Source: Gramella sp. KN1008 | Lineage (GTDB): Bacteria > Bacteroidota > Bacteroidia > Flavobacteriales > Flavobacteriaceae | Assembly (NCBI RefSeq): GCF_004332155.1 | Contig: NZ_SJDV01000004.1 | Location: 124,001-188,000, forward strand | DNA: 64,000 bases | Reading direction: 5' to 3' | The notes under the pieces: generated by a model | Told to the model about the DNA's origin: nothing | What the model saw: the letters and a program-made list of their open reading frames with translations, nothing else | Database searches by the model: none | Program-made: the position numbers and the translations under genes | Shown: positions 45,086 to 54,070 of the stretch, piece after piece | Layout: each line of letters opens with the position of its first letter | Numbering within the stretch: the stretch's first letter is position 1

Positions 45086-47941
45086 TTATTTTACTTCAAA
45101 TTCCGTTTCGGAGGTTTTATCATTAAGTTTTACTTCTATAGTGTATTTCCCTTTTGGGATATAGAACTCTTCATCTGCAGCCTTTTCAATATCGAGTTTT
45201 TCGTTCTCTTTTTCAAGCATCTTCGCGGCCGCTTCACTTATCGTTAGGTCATACTTCCCGGTATTAAAGCCCTGATCGGTCTTCAGTTCAAATTCCTGAA
45301 CCTTTTCTCCGGCTTCAGTTTTTACAGTAAATTTTGCGTTGCCTTCTTTTGCTGAATACCAGGTTAAGTCTAATGCGGGTTTATAAGGATCTATCCATTT
45401 ACTGTAGGAGTTCCCCCATCTTGAAGAAAAACGTATGGCTGGAGCCGAGGATAAACTCAATGCAGTGTCAAGTTCATCCATATTCATATCTGAAATAGCC
45501 GCAACATCAGCTATATAAATAGAACGGCCATGGGTTCCCACCACAAGATCTTTTTCTTCAGGATGTACTCTTAGGTCATGAACAGCTACATTAGGAAAAT
45601 TAGTGCTGAAGGGTTGCCAGTTTTGTCCACGATCCAGGGAAACATACATTCCGTTATCCGTTCCCAGATAAAGCACATTTTCATTATGTGGATCTTCTCT
45701 TATCACATTCACAGGAGATAATGGCAGATTTGAACTGATATCCTTCCAGGTTTTGCCATAGTCTTCAGAAACATATACATAGGCTCTGAAATCATCCCAT
45801 CTATAGCCATTAAGTGTTGTGTATACTCTTTCCTTCGAATGTTCAGAAGCTATCACCCTGGAAACCCAGAGATCCTTTGGGAGCCCTTCACTTATATTTG
45901 TCCAGCTGCCTCCCGCATTTTTAGTAAGATAGATATAGCCGTCATCACTTCCGGTATAGATCAACCCGAACTGAAATGGAGATTCGCTAATGGTCGCCAG
46001 TGTGCCATAGGGCACGTCACCTTTTTTACCTCCTCCGGTAAGATCTTCAGAAATCGTAGTCCAGTTTTCTCCTTTATCCATACTACGCATTAGTTTATTG
46101 CTTCCCATATAAAGGATGTCCTGGTTATGGGGAGAAAGAAGGATGGGAGTTTGCCAGTTATATCTATAGGGGCTTTCGCCTAATTCATGCTTTGGGTGGA
46201 TATATAACCTGTCGCCGGTTTTTCGGTTTATTCTGAAATAATTGCCAAACTGAAAGCCGGTATAAACTATATCGGGGTCCCTGCTGTCTATTTCTATTTG
46301 CATACCATCGCCACCCAGCAAACGGTCATAAGCGTAATCTCCTGAGTCCAGCCAGTTAAAATCTTCTTCATTAGTGTGTGGTCCTACCCAGACACCATTA
46401 TCCTGAAGCCCCCCGTATACATGATAAGGGTCCTGATTATCTATATTGATTGCATAGAATTGTCCTACAGAAGGAGAGTTGTTCTTGATCCAGTTCTCAC
46501 CATCGTCGTAAGAGATATTGATCCCTCCGTCATTTCCGTCAATAAGATGACCGCTACGTTCAGGGTTTATCCAAAGCGCGTGATGATCGGCATGAACATT
46601 TTCCGCATCGATGGATTTGAAGGTCTTTCCACCGTCCTTGGATTTCAGGATTGGAACGCCATAGATATAGATGGCATCCTTATTCTGAGGATCCACATGT
46701 ATCATCCCAAAATAATAACCATAGCTGTAGTATACGTCATCCAGGTAATCTTCGTGGGTTTTGTTCCAGGTTTTACCTCCGTCATTACTCATATAGACCT
46801 GGGCGCCTATCACCGGAGTGTCGAACAGGAGAGAGTTGGCATCTTCCAGGTAAACCGCAATATCTTCGGGTTGTATCTCCCCTTTTCTAAGCATTTCCTT
46901 TACCGATTTGGCTGTGTACTTTTCCTGAAAGTCATTGTCTCTCAGGAAAGATTCAAGTTCTTCATCATCGAGTTTGAGAAATTCAGATCTTTTCATCTTT
47001 TTGAAATCATCCTTTTGAAGACCTTTTTCTTTCTTTTCATCTTCCGATTTTTCCCTTCGATCCTGATTGTCTACAATAGCGTAAACCGTATTTGAATCAT
47101 AAACTGAAAGACCTATTCTTCCGACGCCATCTCCTGTTGGGAATCCAGATTCTTGGGTTGATATTTTGGTCCATGTATCTCCGGCATCATTACTTTTATA
47201 AATGCCGCTGTTCTCTCCACTTTCTCTGAAATTCCATGCTTTGCGATCCTTATCCCATGCAGCAGCATACATTTCATTAAAATTATCCGGATTGACGGCC
47301 ACGTCAATGATCCCCGAATTTTCATCAATGAAAAGCTTATTGCTCCAGGTCTTCCCGCCGTCAGTGCTCTTGTAGATTCCGCGTTCCTTGTTCGGGGAAT
47401 ACAGATGTCCCGTGACCCCTACAACGATCTCATCTGCATTATCGGGGTTTATGAGAATTCTGCTTATATGGTGTGAGTCCGGTAAGCCCATGAATTCCCA
47501 GGTTTCTCCCTGGTCTTCAGATTTCAATAACCCTATCCCTGCATAGGACGACCTGGAGGCGTTTACTTCACCAGTTCCCACCCAGATAGTTCCATTTTTC
47601 CAATCCACGGCTATGTCGCCGATATTTTGCGTGGGACTGTTATCCATCACCGGAGTGAAGGTGGTCCCATTGTTATCGGTATACCATAATCCGCCGGAAG
47701 CGTAGGCGGCATAGAATTCAGTTGGATCTGCCGGGTTCACCGCGAAATCGGTTATCCGACCGCTCATTACGGTTGGGCCAATGTTTTTTAAAGGAATATT
47801 CCTTACAACAGATTTCTGTGTAAGCATTTCCTTTTTCTCAACACCAGTTTTCAGGGCGCTGCCTGAAGTCGCGGGTTGTTGGGAAAAAACAGATGTAAAT
47901 GAAATAAGAAGTAGGCTGAAGAATTTGTAGCTGTGTTTCAT
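45086..47941 (-). CDS. Secreted BNR/Asp-box (sortilin/xyloglucanase-like) beta-propeller protein
   Basis: 951 residues with signal peptide KHSYKFFSLLLISFTSVFSQ. Many Asp-box repeats SxDxGxxW are present (SEDQGETW, STDGGKTW, SNDAGDTW, SNDGGKTW, SMDKGENW, SEDYGKTW, SLDRGQNW), which form one or two beta-propellers as in VPS10/sortilin and GH74-like proteins. A highly charged helical insertion (about residues 294-366, rich in Lys/Glu) interrupts the propeller. The C-terminal ~100 residues look like an Ig-type sandwich. Flavobacteria often label these glycosyl hydrolase, but I see no proof of a glycosidase site. It stands alone. Confidence 0.85.
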   Translation of the reverse strand: MKHSYKFFSLLLISFTSVFSQQPATSGSALKTGVEKKEMLTQKSVVRNIPLKNIGPTVMSGRITDFAVNPADPTEFYAAYASGGLWYTDNNGTTFTPVMDNSPTQNIGDIAVDWKNGTIWVGTGEVNASRSSYAGIGLLKSEDQGETWEFMGLPDSHHISRILINPDNADEIVVGVTGHLYSPNKERGIYKSTDGGKTWSNKLFIDENSGIIDVAVNPDNFNEMYAAAWDKDRKAWNFRESGENSGIYKSNDAGDTWTKISTQESGFPTGDGVGRIGLSVYDSNTVYAIVDNQDRREKSEDEKKEKGLQKDDFKKMKRSEFLKLDDEELESFLRDNDFQEKYTAKSVKEMLRKGEIQPEDIAVYLEDANSLLFDTPVIGAQVYMSNDGGKTWNKTHEDYLDDVYYSYGYYFGMIHVDPQNKDAIYIYGVPILKSKDGGKTFKSIDAENVHADHHALWINPERSGHLIDGNDGGINISYDDGENWIKNNSPSVGQFYAINIDNQDPYHVYGGLQDNGVWVGPHTNEEDFNWLDSGDYAYDRLLGGDGMQIEIDSRDPDIVYTGFQFGNYFRINRKTGDRLYIHPKHELGESPYRYNWQTPILLSPHNQDILYMGSNKLMRSMDKGENWTTISEDLTGGGKKGDVPYGTLATISESPFQFGLIYTGSDDGYIYLTKNAGGSWTNISEGLPKDLWVSRVIASEHSKERVYTTLNGYRWDDFRAYVYVSEDYGKTWKDISSNLPLSPVNVIREDPHNENVLYLGTDNGMYVSLDRGQNWQPFSTNFPNVAVHDLRVHPEEKDLVVGTHGRSIYIADVAAISDMNMDELDTALSLSSAPAIRFSSRWGNSYSKWIDPYKPALDLTWYSAKEGNAKFTVKTEAGEKVQEFELKTDQGFNTGKYDLTISEAAAKMLEKENEKLDIEKAADEEFYIPKGKYTIEVKLNDKTSETEFEVK

Positions 47942-48030
47942 GATTTTTTAAAGTAAGAGCCTAAAAATAGGAAAAGCTTGTGTTATTCGAAATTTTATTC
48001 TGCTTTTATAGCTATTGCATTTAAATCCTT

Positions 48031-48038
48031 TAATTTTG
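48031..48038 (+). promoter_or_regulatory. Putative -7 element (TAATTTTG) of the aminopeptidase gene
   Basis: It matches TAnnTTTG and ends 22 bp before the start codon. The nearest upstream TTG (48015-48017) is only 13 bp away, shorter than usual. Confidence 0.35.
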
Positions 48039-48060
48039 AAAAAACTGAAAAGATTTATTT

Positions 48061-49353
48061 ATGAAATACGATAGAATCGACTCAAAACTCTTTATAAAAA
48101 ACCGCAAGAATTTCATGAGACAAATGAAGCCCAACAGCCTTGCGGTATTTAATTCCAATGATATTTATCCGATTGGGGCTGACAGTACGATGCCGTTTCA
48201 GCAGAACCGGGATATTTTTTATCTGAGTGGGGTGGACCAGGAAGAAAGTATTTTGGTGTTGTTTCCTGATGCTCCAGACGAAAAACACAGAGAAATACTG
48301 TTCTTAACTGAAACCAATGATCATATTGCGGTTTGGGAAGGAGCTAAGCTTACGAAGGAGGATGCCTTGGAGGTGAGCGGTATAAAGACTGTTTACTGGA
48401 TGAAGGATTTTGAAAAGATTTTCTTTGAAGTAATGACTCAATGTGAAACGGTTTATTTCAATACAAACGAACATTACCGCGCGGCTCATAAGACCGAAAC
48501 CCGTGATCAGCGATTTATTAAATGGTGTAAGGAGAAATATCCCGCACATCAGGTGGCTAAATCCAATCCTATACTGCAAAGATTGAGATCTGTAAAAGAT
48601 CCTATTGAACTGGAATTGATGCAGAAAGCATGCGATATTACGGAAAAAGCTTTTAGAAGGACACTAAATTTCGTGAAACCCGGAGTTTGGGAATATGAAA
48701 TAGAAGCAGAGTATTATCATGAAATGATAAGGAACCGATCAAGAGGTTTTGCCTATACCCCCATTATAGCAAGTGGTAAGAATGCCTGTGTACTGCATTA
48801 TATAGAGAACAATCAGCAATGTAAAGAAGGAGAGCTTATTCTGCTTGATACAGGTGCTGAGTATGCAAATTACTCCAGTGACCTTAGTAGAACCATTCCT
48901 GTTTCGGGAAGATATACAGACAGACAAAAGAAGGTTTATAATGCGGTTAATAGAGTGAAAAATGAAGCTACGAAACTTCTTGTTCCTGGAACACTCTGGA
49001 AAGAATATCACGTTGAGGTAGGTAAGATGATGACCTCAGAGTTACTGGATCTTGGTCTTCTTGGTAAAGCTGATGTTCAGAACGAGGATCCTGACTGGCC
49101 AGCTTATAAGAAATATTTTATGCACGGCACCTCGCATCATATTGGCCTTGACACCCATGATTATGGAATCCTTACCGAGCCTATGAAGGCAAACCAGGTA
49201 TTTACGGTAGAGCCGGGTATCTATATTCCCGATGAAGGCTTCGGAATAAGGCTTGAAGACGATGTTGTGATCCAGGAAAAAGGAGAGCCTTTTAACCTGA
49301 TGAGAAATATACCTATAGAAGCAGAGGAGATAGAAGATATCATGAACTCCTGA
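48061..49353 (+). CDS. pepP: Xaa-Pro aminopeptidase (M24B, aminopeptidase P)
   Basis: 430 residues. N-terminal creatinase-like domain (FNSNDIYPIGADSTMPFQQNRDIFYLSG), then a pita-bread catalytic domain with the five metal ligands: two Asp in LLDTGAEYANYSSDLSR, His in HGTSHHIGLDTHD, Glu in VEPGIYIP and Glu in GIRLEDDVVI. It removes an N-terminal residue preceding proline. There is no signal peptide, so it acts in the cytoplasm. A terminator at 49385-49421 follows. Confidence 0.94.
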   Translation: MKYDRIDSKLFIKNRKNFMRQMKPNSLAVFNSNDIYPIGADSTMPFQQNRDIFYLSGVDQEESILVLFPDAPDEKHREILFLTETNDHIAVWEGAKLTKEDALEVSGIKTVYWMKDFEKIFFEVMTQCETVYFNTNEHYRAAHKTETRDQRFIKWCKEKYPAHQVAKSNPILQRLRSVKDPIELELMQKACDITEKAFRRTLNFVKPGVWEYEIEAEYYHEMIRNRSRGFAYTPIIASGKNACVLHYIENNQQCKEGELILLDTGAEYANYSSDLSRTIPVSGRYTDRQKKVYNAVNRVKNEATKLLVPGTLWKEYHVEVGKMMTSELLDLGLLGKADVQNEDPDWPAYKKYFMHGTSHHIGLDTHDYGILTEPMKANQVFTVEPGIYIPDEGFGIRLEDDVVIQEKGEPFNLMRNIPIEAEEIEDIMNS

Positions 49354-49384
49354 TTCGTAAGAGATCTAATAATTTTATTAATAG

Positions 49385-49421
49385 CCGCGAATTCCTGATA
49401 TCTGGAGTCCGCGGTTTTTTT
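49385..49421 (+). terminator. Terminator between pepP and the hydrolase gene
   Basis: CCGCG (49385-49389) pairs with CGCGG (49410-49414). After one mismatch the stem continues ATTCC (49391-49395) with GGAGT (49404-49408), and seven T follow. The T run ends 4 bp before the ATG of the next gene. Confidence 0.75.
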
Positions 49422-49425
49422 ATGT

Positions 49426-50205
49426 ATGGCTACGATAGATTATAAGGGAAGCAAGATTAATTATGAATCTTATGGTATAGGTGAGAAGATCCCTCTGGTA
49501 CTTTTGCATGGATTTCTTGAAGATCTTGGCATATGGGATCCAATTGTTAAGGAACTCAAAAAGGAACGGCAGGTTATTTGCATAGATTTACCCGGTCATG
49601 GAAAGTCTGAAGGAATTGCAGACATACATCCTATGAAGCTTATGGCTGATGTGGTTCGTGAGGTCGTGCATATGCTTGAACTGCCTGAGATTAGTATCGC
49701 GGGACACAGTATGGGAGGTTATGTATGTTTGGAATTCATGAAAAATTTTCCTATGATATTAAAGAGTTTAATGTTGATAAATTCAACACCGGTTGAGGAT
49801 TCTGTGGAAAAGCAGGAAATACGTGAAAGATCTGTTAAACTGGTTGCGGAAAATAAGAAGGCATATATAAATATTGCGATCTCGAATTTATTTTCAGAAA
49901 GTAGTAAAGAAGTATATGTTTCGGAAATTGAAATTTTGAAGTCTCGGGCTATGAAAATGGAAGTGAGAAATATCCAGGCGGCTTTAATGGGTATGAAAAT
50001 TCGTACAAATTATTTAAAGGAGCTTGAAAGGTTTCCTCGCCAGAAGATCATAGTTGCATCACAGGATGATCCAATATTGGAAATCAGAGAATTAGAAGGT
50101 ATTTCCAGGGCAACCGGTTGTGAGCTGTATCGATTGAAGAATGGGCATAATTCCTATCTGGAAGACCAATCAAATTTGGTACAAAAGATACATTTTATCG
50201 ATTAA
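49426..50205 (+). CDS. Alpha/beta-hydrolase
   Basis: 259 residues of the BioH/esterase type: oxyanion region LLHGFLEDLGIWD, nucleophile Ser in AGHSMGGYVC, and the catalytic His in LKNGHNSYLED near the C-terminus, with Asp presumably in SQDDPIL. No signal peptide. The substrate is unknown; simple esters or acyl thioesters are typical of the fold. The start codon lies almost on the T tract of the upstream terminator, so either read-through or a promoter overlapping the hairpin is required. Confidence 0.88.
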   Translation: MATIDYKGSKINYESYGIGEKIPLVLLHGFLEDLGIWDPIVKELKKERQVICIDLPGHGKSEGIADIHPMKLMADVVREVVHMLELPEISIAGHSMGGYVCLEFMKNFPMILKSLMLINSTPVEDSVEKQEIRERSVKLVAENKKAYINIAISNLFSESSKEVYVSEIEILKSRAMKMEVRNIQAALMGMKIRTNYLKELERFPRQKIIVASQDDPILEIRELEGISRATGCELYRLKNGHNSYLEDQSNLVQKIHFID

Positions 50206-50275
50206 TTAACTCTTTTTGTCGAACAATTAACTTTTTTTTATACTTTAGAAATCTAGAAACCAGAATTTTACCTCT

Positions 50276-50527
50276 ATGAAAAAAGTAAATCCTACTATGT
50301 TTTCATTTTCGAAGGTTTATTGCAGCCTTTTCGGGCATAAATTAAGAGTGTCTAAGAATATCACAAATCATGTGCATGAGTACAAATGCAAAAAGTGCGG
50401 GATGGAAATGACCGATACTGCAGATGGACTTTTGGCAAGATTAACTCCAAAATTCAAGGAGACAAATGCCTACCTTGCGAAGATACATAAGAAGCGCAAA
50501 CGCATATTTCTTGCAAAAGCTTCTTAA
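50276..50527 (+). CDS. Small basic protein with a CxxxGH...CxxC zinc-ribbon-like pattern
   Basis: 83 residues. Potential zinc ligands are arranged as YCSLFGHKL followed, 19 residues later, by YKCKKCGME, giving one Cys, one or two His and a CxxC pair. The C-terminal third is strongly basic (IHKKRKRIFLAKAS). The arrangement resembles DUF1660-like and other mini zinc-ribbon proteins that may bind nucleic acid or partner proteins; I do not recognise a named function. Its stop overlaps the convergent thiL stop by 4 bp. Confidence 0.72.
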   Translation: MKKVNPTMFSFSKVYCSLFGHKLRVSKNITNHVHEYKCKKCGMEMTDTADGLLARLTPKFKETNAYLAKIHKKRKRIFLAKAS

Positions 50528-51579
50528 TCTTCCTTATTTCCCATAGAATTCCAGCCTCTCGCGATTAGCGGTAGTTTCTGGTCGGCCCGTGTGATAAGGT
50601 GCATACCTTCTTTTTCTTCAGTCATATGGCCAATAACCGTTAAATGGGGATTTCCTTTGATCTTATCGTAATCATCCTGAGAGATTGTGAATAGTAATTC
50701 ATAATCTTCGCCCCCGCTTAACGCAATAGTCGTGCTGTCTAGTTCAAATTCTTCACACACCGAGATCACAGCAGGGTCTAAGGGAACTTTCTCTTCAAAA
50801 AGGTTAGCCCCCACTTTCGAGTTTTTGCAAAGGTGAATTATTTCAGAAGACAGTCCGTCACTGATATCGATCATTGAAGTTGGCTTTACTTCCAGTTGTT
50901 TAAGCAGAGGAGGAATATCTTTTCTTGCTTCGGGTTTGAGCTGTCTTTCGATAAGATAAGTATACTGGTCCAGATCTGGTTGCGCATTGGGGTTCGCTTT
51001 AAAAACTTCTTTTTCACGTTCCAATACCTGTAATCCCATGTAAGCAGCCCCCAGATCACCTGTTAATACAAGTAAATCATTAGGTTTGGCGCCTTCACGG
51101 TAAACCACTTCACCTTCTTCCGCGAAGCCTAAGGCAGTAACGCTAATTAGCAGTCCAGATGTAGAGGAGGTAGTGTCACCGCCTACTATATCAATATTGT
51201 AGATTTTTGAAGCCAGTTCGATGCCGGCGTAAAGCTCTTCAAGGGCTTCTACCGGAAATCGGTTGGATACCGCAATAGAAATGGTTATCTGAGTTGCTTT
51301 GCCGTTCATCGCGTAGATGTCTGAGAGATTAACCATCACAGCCTTGTAACCCAGATGTTTCAGGGGCATGTAGGATAGATCAAAATGAACCCCTTCAATA
51401 AGCAGATCGGTGCTTACTAAGGTTTGTTTGTTTTCAAAATTCAGAACTGCCGCATCGTCACCAATGGCCCTGACAGTTGATTTCAGTTTAGGGCTAAAAT
51501 TTTTCGTTAGATGGTCTATGAGTCCAAATTCTCCTAATTCTGAAAGGTTTGTTCTGCTTTCCTGACTATTCTCAAACAT
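50524..51579 (-). CDS. thiL: Thiamine-monophosphate kinase
   Basis: It phosphorylates thiamine monophosphate to the active pyrophosphate. 351 residues from ATG 51579 (MFENSQESRTNLSELGEFGLIDHL); the open frame 14 codons upstream carries a -7-like element just before this ATG and should not be coding. Family landmarks: ELGEFGLI at the N-terminus, AIGDDAAVL, VSTDLLIEGVHFD, VNLSDIYAMNGK, IVGGDTTSS and IDISDGLSSE, all typical of PurM-like ATP-binding folds, and ALSGGEDYELLF at the C-terminal side. Confidence 0.95.
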   Translation of the reverse strand: MFENSQESRTNLSELGEFGLIDHLTKNFSPKLKSTVRAIGDDAAVLNFENKQTLVSTDLLIEGVHFDLSYMPLKHLGYKAVMVNLSDIYAMNGKATQITISIAVSNRFPVEALEELYAGIELASKIYNIDIVGGDTTSSTSGLLISVTALGFAEEGEVVYREGAKPNDLLVLTGDLGAAYMGLQVLEREKEVFKANPNAQPDLDQYTYLIERQLKPEARKDIPPLLKQLEVKPTSMIDISDGLSSEIIHLCKNSKVGANLFEEKVPLDPAVISVCEEFELDSTTIALSGGEDYELLFTISQDDYDKIKGNPHLTVIGHMTEEKEGMHLITRADQKLPLIARGWNSMGNKED

Positions 51580-51597
51580 GTTCCTGCATTTAAAATG

Positions 51598-51605
51598 CAA
51601 AAGTA
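51598..51605 (-). promoter_or_regulatory. Putative -7 element (TACTTTTG) of thiL
   Basis: The minus strand reads TACTTTTG at 51605-51598, followed by C, 18 bp before the chosen thiL start. At 20-bp spacing the upstream triplet is TTC instead of TTG. Confidence 0.45.
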
Positions 51606-51769
51606 AGCATATAAATTTCAAAGAAGAATAAACGGGAAAAAGCTTTTGAGGAACAAAGTTTGATCAGTTTACCAAAGTAGACTATAATAGGAATATTTCT
51701 AATTGGCGGGCTCTATAATTCAATTTTTAAAACATATACCTGCTCTATGGTAAAACACCAGCTTTGTAG

Positions 51770-51777
51770 TATATTTG
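51770..51777 (+). promoter_or_regulatory. Putative -7 element (TATATTTG) of the suf cluster
   Basis: It matches TAnnTTTG and ends 30 bp before the ATG of the first suf gene. No TTG at 19-20 bp upstream. It lies in the 228-bp region shared with the divergent thiL gene. Confidence 0.4.
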
Positions 51778-51807
51778 TGCCCAATTTAGAATTAATCTTT
51801 ATAACTT

Positions 51808-52137
51808 ATGATAAAAGTTAGCGAAGAGGCTAAAAAAAAGATATCCGCCCTTATGAATGAAGAGGGATTTAGCGTAGAGGCCGATTACGTTCGCGTAGGG
51901 GTGAAGAGTGGCGGTTGCTCTGGTTTGTCTTACGAACTGAAGTTCGATAAGGCTCAGAGCGAAGGAGATAAGGTGTTTGAGGACAACAATGTTAAGATTG
52001 TTGTGGATAAACGCAGTGTCCTCTATCTCGCCGGGACCATTCTGGAATATTCAGGTGGTTTGAACGGGAAGGGATTTGTTTTTAACAACCCCAATGCCCA
52101 GCGAACCTGTGGTTGTGGGGAGAGTTTTTCGCTCTAA
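51808..52137 (+). CDS. sufA: SufA/IscA-type iron-sulfur carrier
   Basis: 109 residues of the HesB/IscA family with the three conserved cysteines: one in VKSGGCSGLSYEL and two in RTCGCGESFSL at the C-terminus. A-type carriers receive Fe-S clusters from the SufBCD scaffold and pass them to target enzymes. It is the first gene of the suf cluster; the sufA name is by position and family, as IscA and SufA cannot be told apart by motif alone. Confidence 0.92.
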   Translation: MIKVSEEAKKKISALMNEEGFSVEADYVRVGVKSGGCSGLSYELKFDKAQSEGDKVFEDNNVKIVVDKRSVLYLAGTILEYSGGLNGKGFVFNNPNAQRTCGCGESFSL

Positions 52138-52590
52138 TAATTCAAAATTTAAGATTCAAGATTGAAAAAATGGGGAAAATTGAACGTTTTGAAGATCTTG
52201 AAATATGGGATAAAGCGAGAAATCTCTGCAAAAAGATATTTGAAATAAGAAATGAAACCAATTTAAAATCTGATTATAGGCTTTATGATCAGATTAATTC
52301 CGCTTCAGGTTCCATAATGGATAATATAGCGGAAGGTTTTGAAAGAAATGGGAACAGGAGTTTATTCAGTTTCTTTCAATTGCAAAGGCTTCTTGTGGAG
52401 AAGTCCGGTCGCAATTATACCGGATAAGGGATAGAAATTATATTCGGGCGGAGGAGTTTGACCTTCTACTTGATGAAGTTCTGTCTCTAAATAAACAAAT
52501 TGGAGGGTTTATTGGTTACCTTCAGAAGAGTGATTATAAGGGTACAAAGTTTAGATAATTTTGAACTTTTAATCTTGAATTTAGAATAAA
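52138..52590. repeat. Imperfect terminal inverted repeats around the four-helix-bundle pseudogene
   Basis: The left flank, directly after the sufA stop (52138-52165, TAATTCAAAATTTAAGATTC...), matches the reverse complement of the right flank (about 52562-52589, ending ...TTTAGAATAA) at 21 of 28 positions by my count, including AAATT-AAGATT. Together they could fold into a long imperfect stem that places the pseudogene in the loop. Related TTCAAAATTCAAG sequence recurs after sufB at 54043-54055. Confidence 0.45.
52170..52558 (+). pseudogene. Four-helix-bundle (S23/23S rRNA intervening-sequence-type) protein, frameshifted
   Basis: ATG 52170 opens MGKIERFEDLEIWDKAR, then RLYDQINSASGSIMDNIAEGFERNGN, the signature of the S23-like four-helix-bundle family. 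After the codons for GNR the frame is lost and stops at 52427. Reading one base earlier from about 52345 restores QFLSIAKASCGEVRSQLYRIRD and continues to KSDYKGTKFR with a stop at 52556-52558, giving ~130 residues in total. The repair needs one extra G (AGGAG to AGGGAG), so a single-base deletion or a sequencing error explains it. It lies between sufA and sufB. Confidence 0.85.
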
Positions 52591-52596
52591 AAGAAC

Positions 52597-54042
52597 ATGG
52601 CATATACTGAAGACGATTTAAAGAAAGAGCTCGAGACCAAAGAGTATGAGTATGGATTTTATACCGATATAGAATCTGATACCCTGCCTGTTGGTTTGAA
52701 TGAAGATATTGTTAGGGCGATTTCTAAAAAGAAGGAAGAACCGGAATGGATGACCGAATGGCGCCTTGAAGCTTTTCGTGCCTGGGAAGAAATGACCGAG
52801 CCGGAATGGGCGAATGTGAAATATCCGAAACCGGACTTTCAGAACATATCTTATTATTCAGCACCTAACAAAAAGCCGAAATATGACAGTTTAGACGAGG
52901 TAGATCCTGAATTGCTGGATACCTTTAAAAAACTGGGTATTTCACTAGATGAGCAGAAAAAGCTCGCGGGGGTGGCAGTAGATGTGGTAATGGATTCTGT
53001 ATCTGTGACCACTACCTTTAAGAAGACCCTTGCTGAAAAAGGAATTATTTTCTGCTCGATTTCAGAAGCTATTAAGGAGCATCCGGAACTGGTGAAAAAG
53101 TATCTTGGAACAGTAGTTCCTAAAAAAGATAATTTTTACGCGGCCCTTAATTCGGCTGTATTCAGTGATGGTTCTTTCTGCTATATTCCTAAGGGGGTGC
53201 GTTGCCCAATGGAGCTTTCTACCTATTTCCGGATTAACCAGGCGGGTACCGGGCAGTTTGAAAGAACGCTAGTCATTGCTGAACCGGGAAGTTACGTAAG
53301 CTACCTGGAAGGCTGTACAGCGCCGATGCGTGATGAAAATCAGCTTCATGCGGCTGTAGTGGAACTTATCGCGCTGGATGATGCCGAAATAAAATACAGT
53401 ACCGTTCAAAACTGGTATCCTGGAAATAAAGAAGGGAAAGGTGGAGTCTATAATTTTGTTACCAAGCGAGGGCTTTGTGAAAAGAATGCGAAAATTTCCT
53501 GGACACAAGTAGAGACAGGATCGGCTGTAACGTGGAAATATCCTAGTTGTATCCTGAAAGGTGATAATTCTATTGGTGAATTCTATTCCATAGCGGTGAC
53601 TAACAATTTCCAGCAAGCTGATACAGGAACGAAAATGATCCATTTAGGAAAGAACACTAAGAGTACAATTATCTCCAAAGGTATCTCTGCGGGTAGATCC
53701 CAGAATTCATATCGAGGGCTGGTACAAATAAATCCGCGCGCAGAGAACGCGAGGAACTTCTCTCAGTGTGATTCCCTGTTGATGGGTAATAAATGTGGTG
53801 CTCATACCTTCCCTTATATAGAGGTTAAGAACAAGACAGGACAGGTAGAACACGAGGCAACCACGAGTAAGATTGGAGAAGATCAGATATTTTATTGTAA
53901 CCAGAGAGGGATAGATACCGAAAAGGCTATTGCTCTTATAGTTAATGGTTTCAGTAAAGAGGTATTGAATAAATTACCAATGGAATTTGCTGTGGAGGCT
54001 CAGAAACTGCTTGAGATCTCCCTGGAAGGTTCTGTAGGATAA
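52597..54042 (+). CDS. sufB: SufB, Fe-S cluster scaffold subunit
   Basis: 481 residues, normal length. Recognisable blocks: [77 protein letters not shown], the Cys-containing [22 protein letters not shown] with the cluster-assembly cysteine, and the C-terminal [21 protein letters not shown]. It builds the Fe-S cluster together with SufC and SufD, receiving sulfur from SufS-SufE. It is separated from sufA by the four-helix-bundle pseudogene. Confidence 0.97.
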   Translation: MAYTEDDLKKELETKEYEYGFYTDIESDTLPVGLNEDIVRAISKKKEEPEWMTEWRLEAFRAWEEMTEPEWANVKYPKPDFQNISYYSAPNKKPKYDSLDEVDPELLDTFKKLGISLDEQKKLAGVAVDVVMDSVSVTTTFKKTLAEKGIIFCSISEAIKEHPELVKKYLGTVVPKKDNFYAALNSAVFSDGSFCYIPKGVRCPMELSTYFRINQAGTGQFERTLVIAEPGSYVSYLEGCTAPMRDENQLHAAVVELIALDDAEIKYSTVQNWYPGNKEGKGGVYNFVTKRGLCEKNAKISWTQVETGSAVTWKYPSCILKGDNSIGEFYSIAVTNNFQQADTGTKMIHLGKNTKSTIISKGISAGRSQNSYRGLVQINPRAENARNFSQCDSLLMGNKCGAHTFPYIEVKNKTGQVEHEATTSKIGEDQIFYCNQRGIDTEKAIALIVNGFSKEVLNKLPMEFAVEAQKLLEISLEGSVG

Positions 54043-54070
54043 TTCAAAATTCAAGAGGTAGTAAACCGGA

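Noticed and set aside
46376..47095. Open frame of 239 codons antisense to the BNR propeller gene
   Set aside because: It lies wholly opposite a well-supported coding region, has no recognisable motif, and its composition mirrors the complement of Asp-box repeats.
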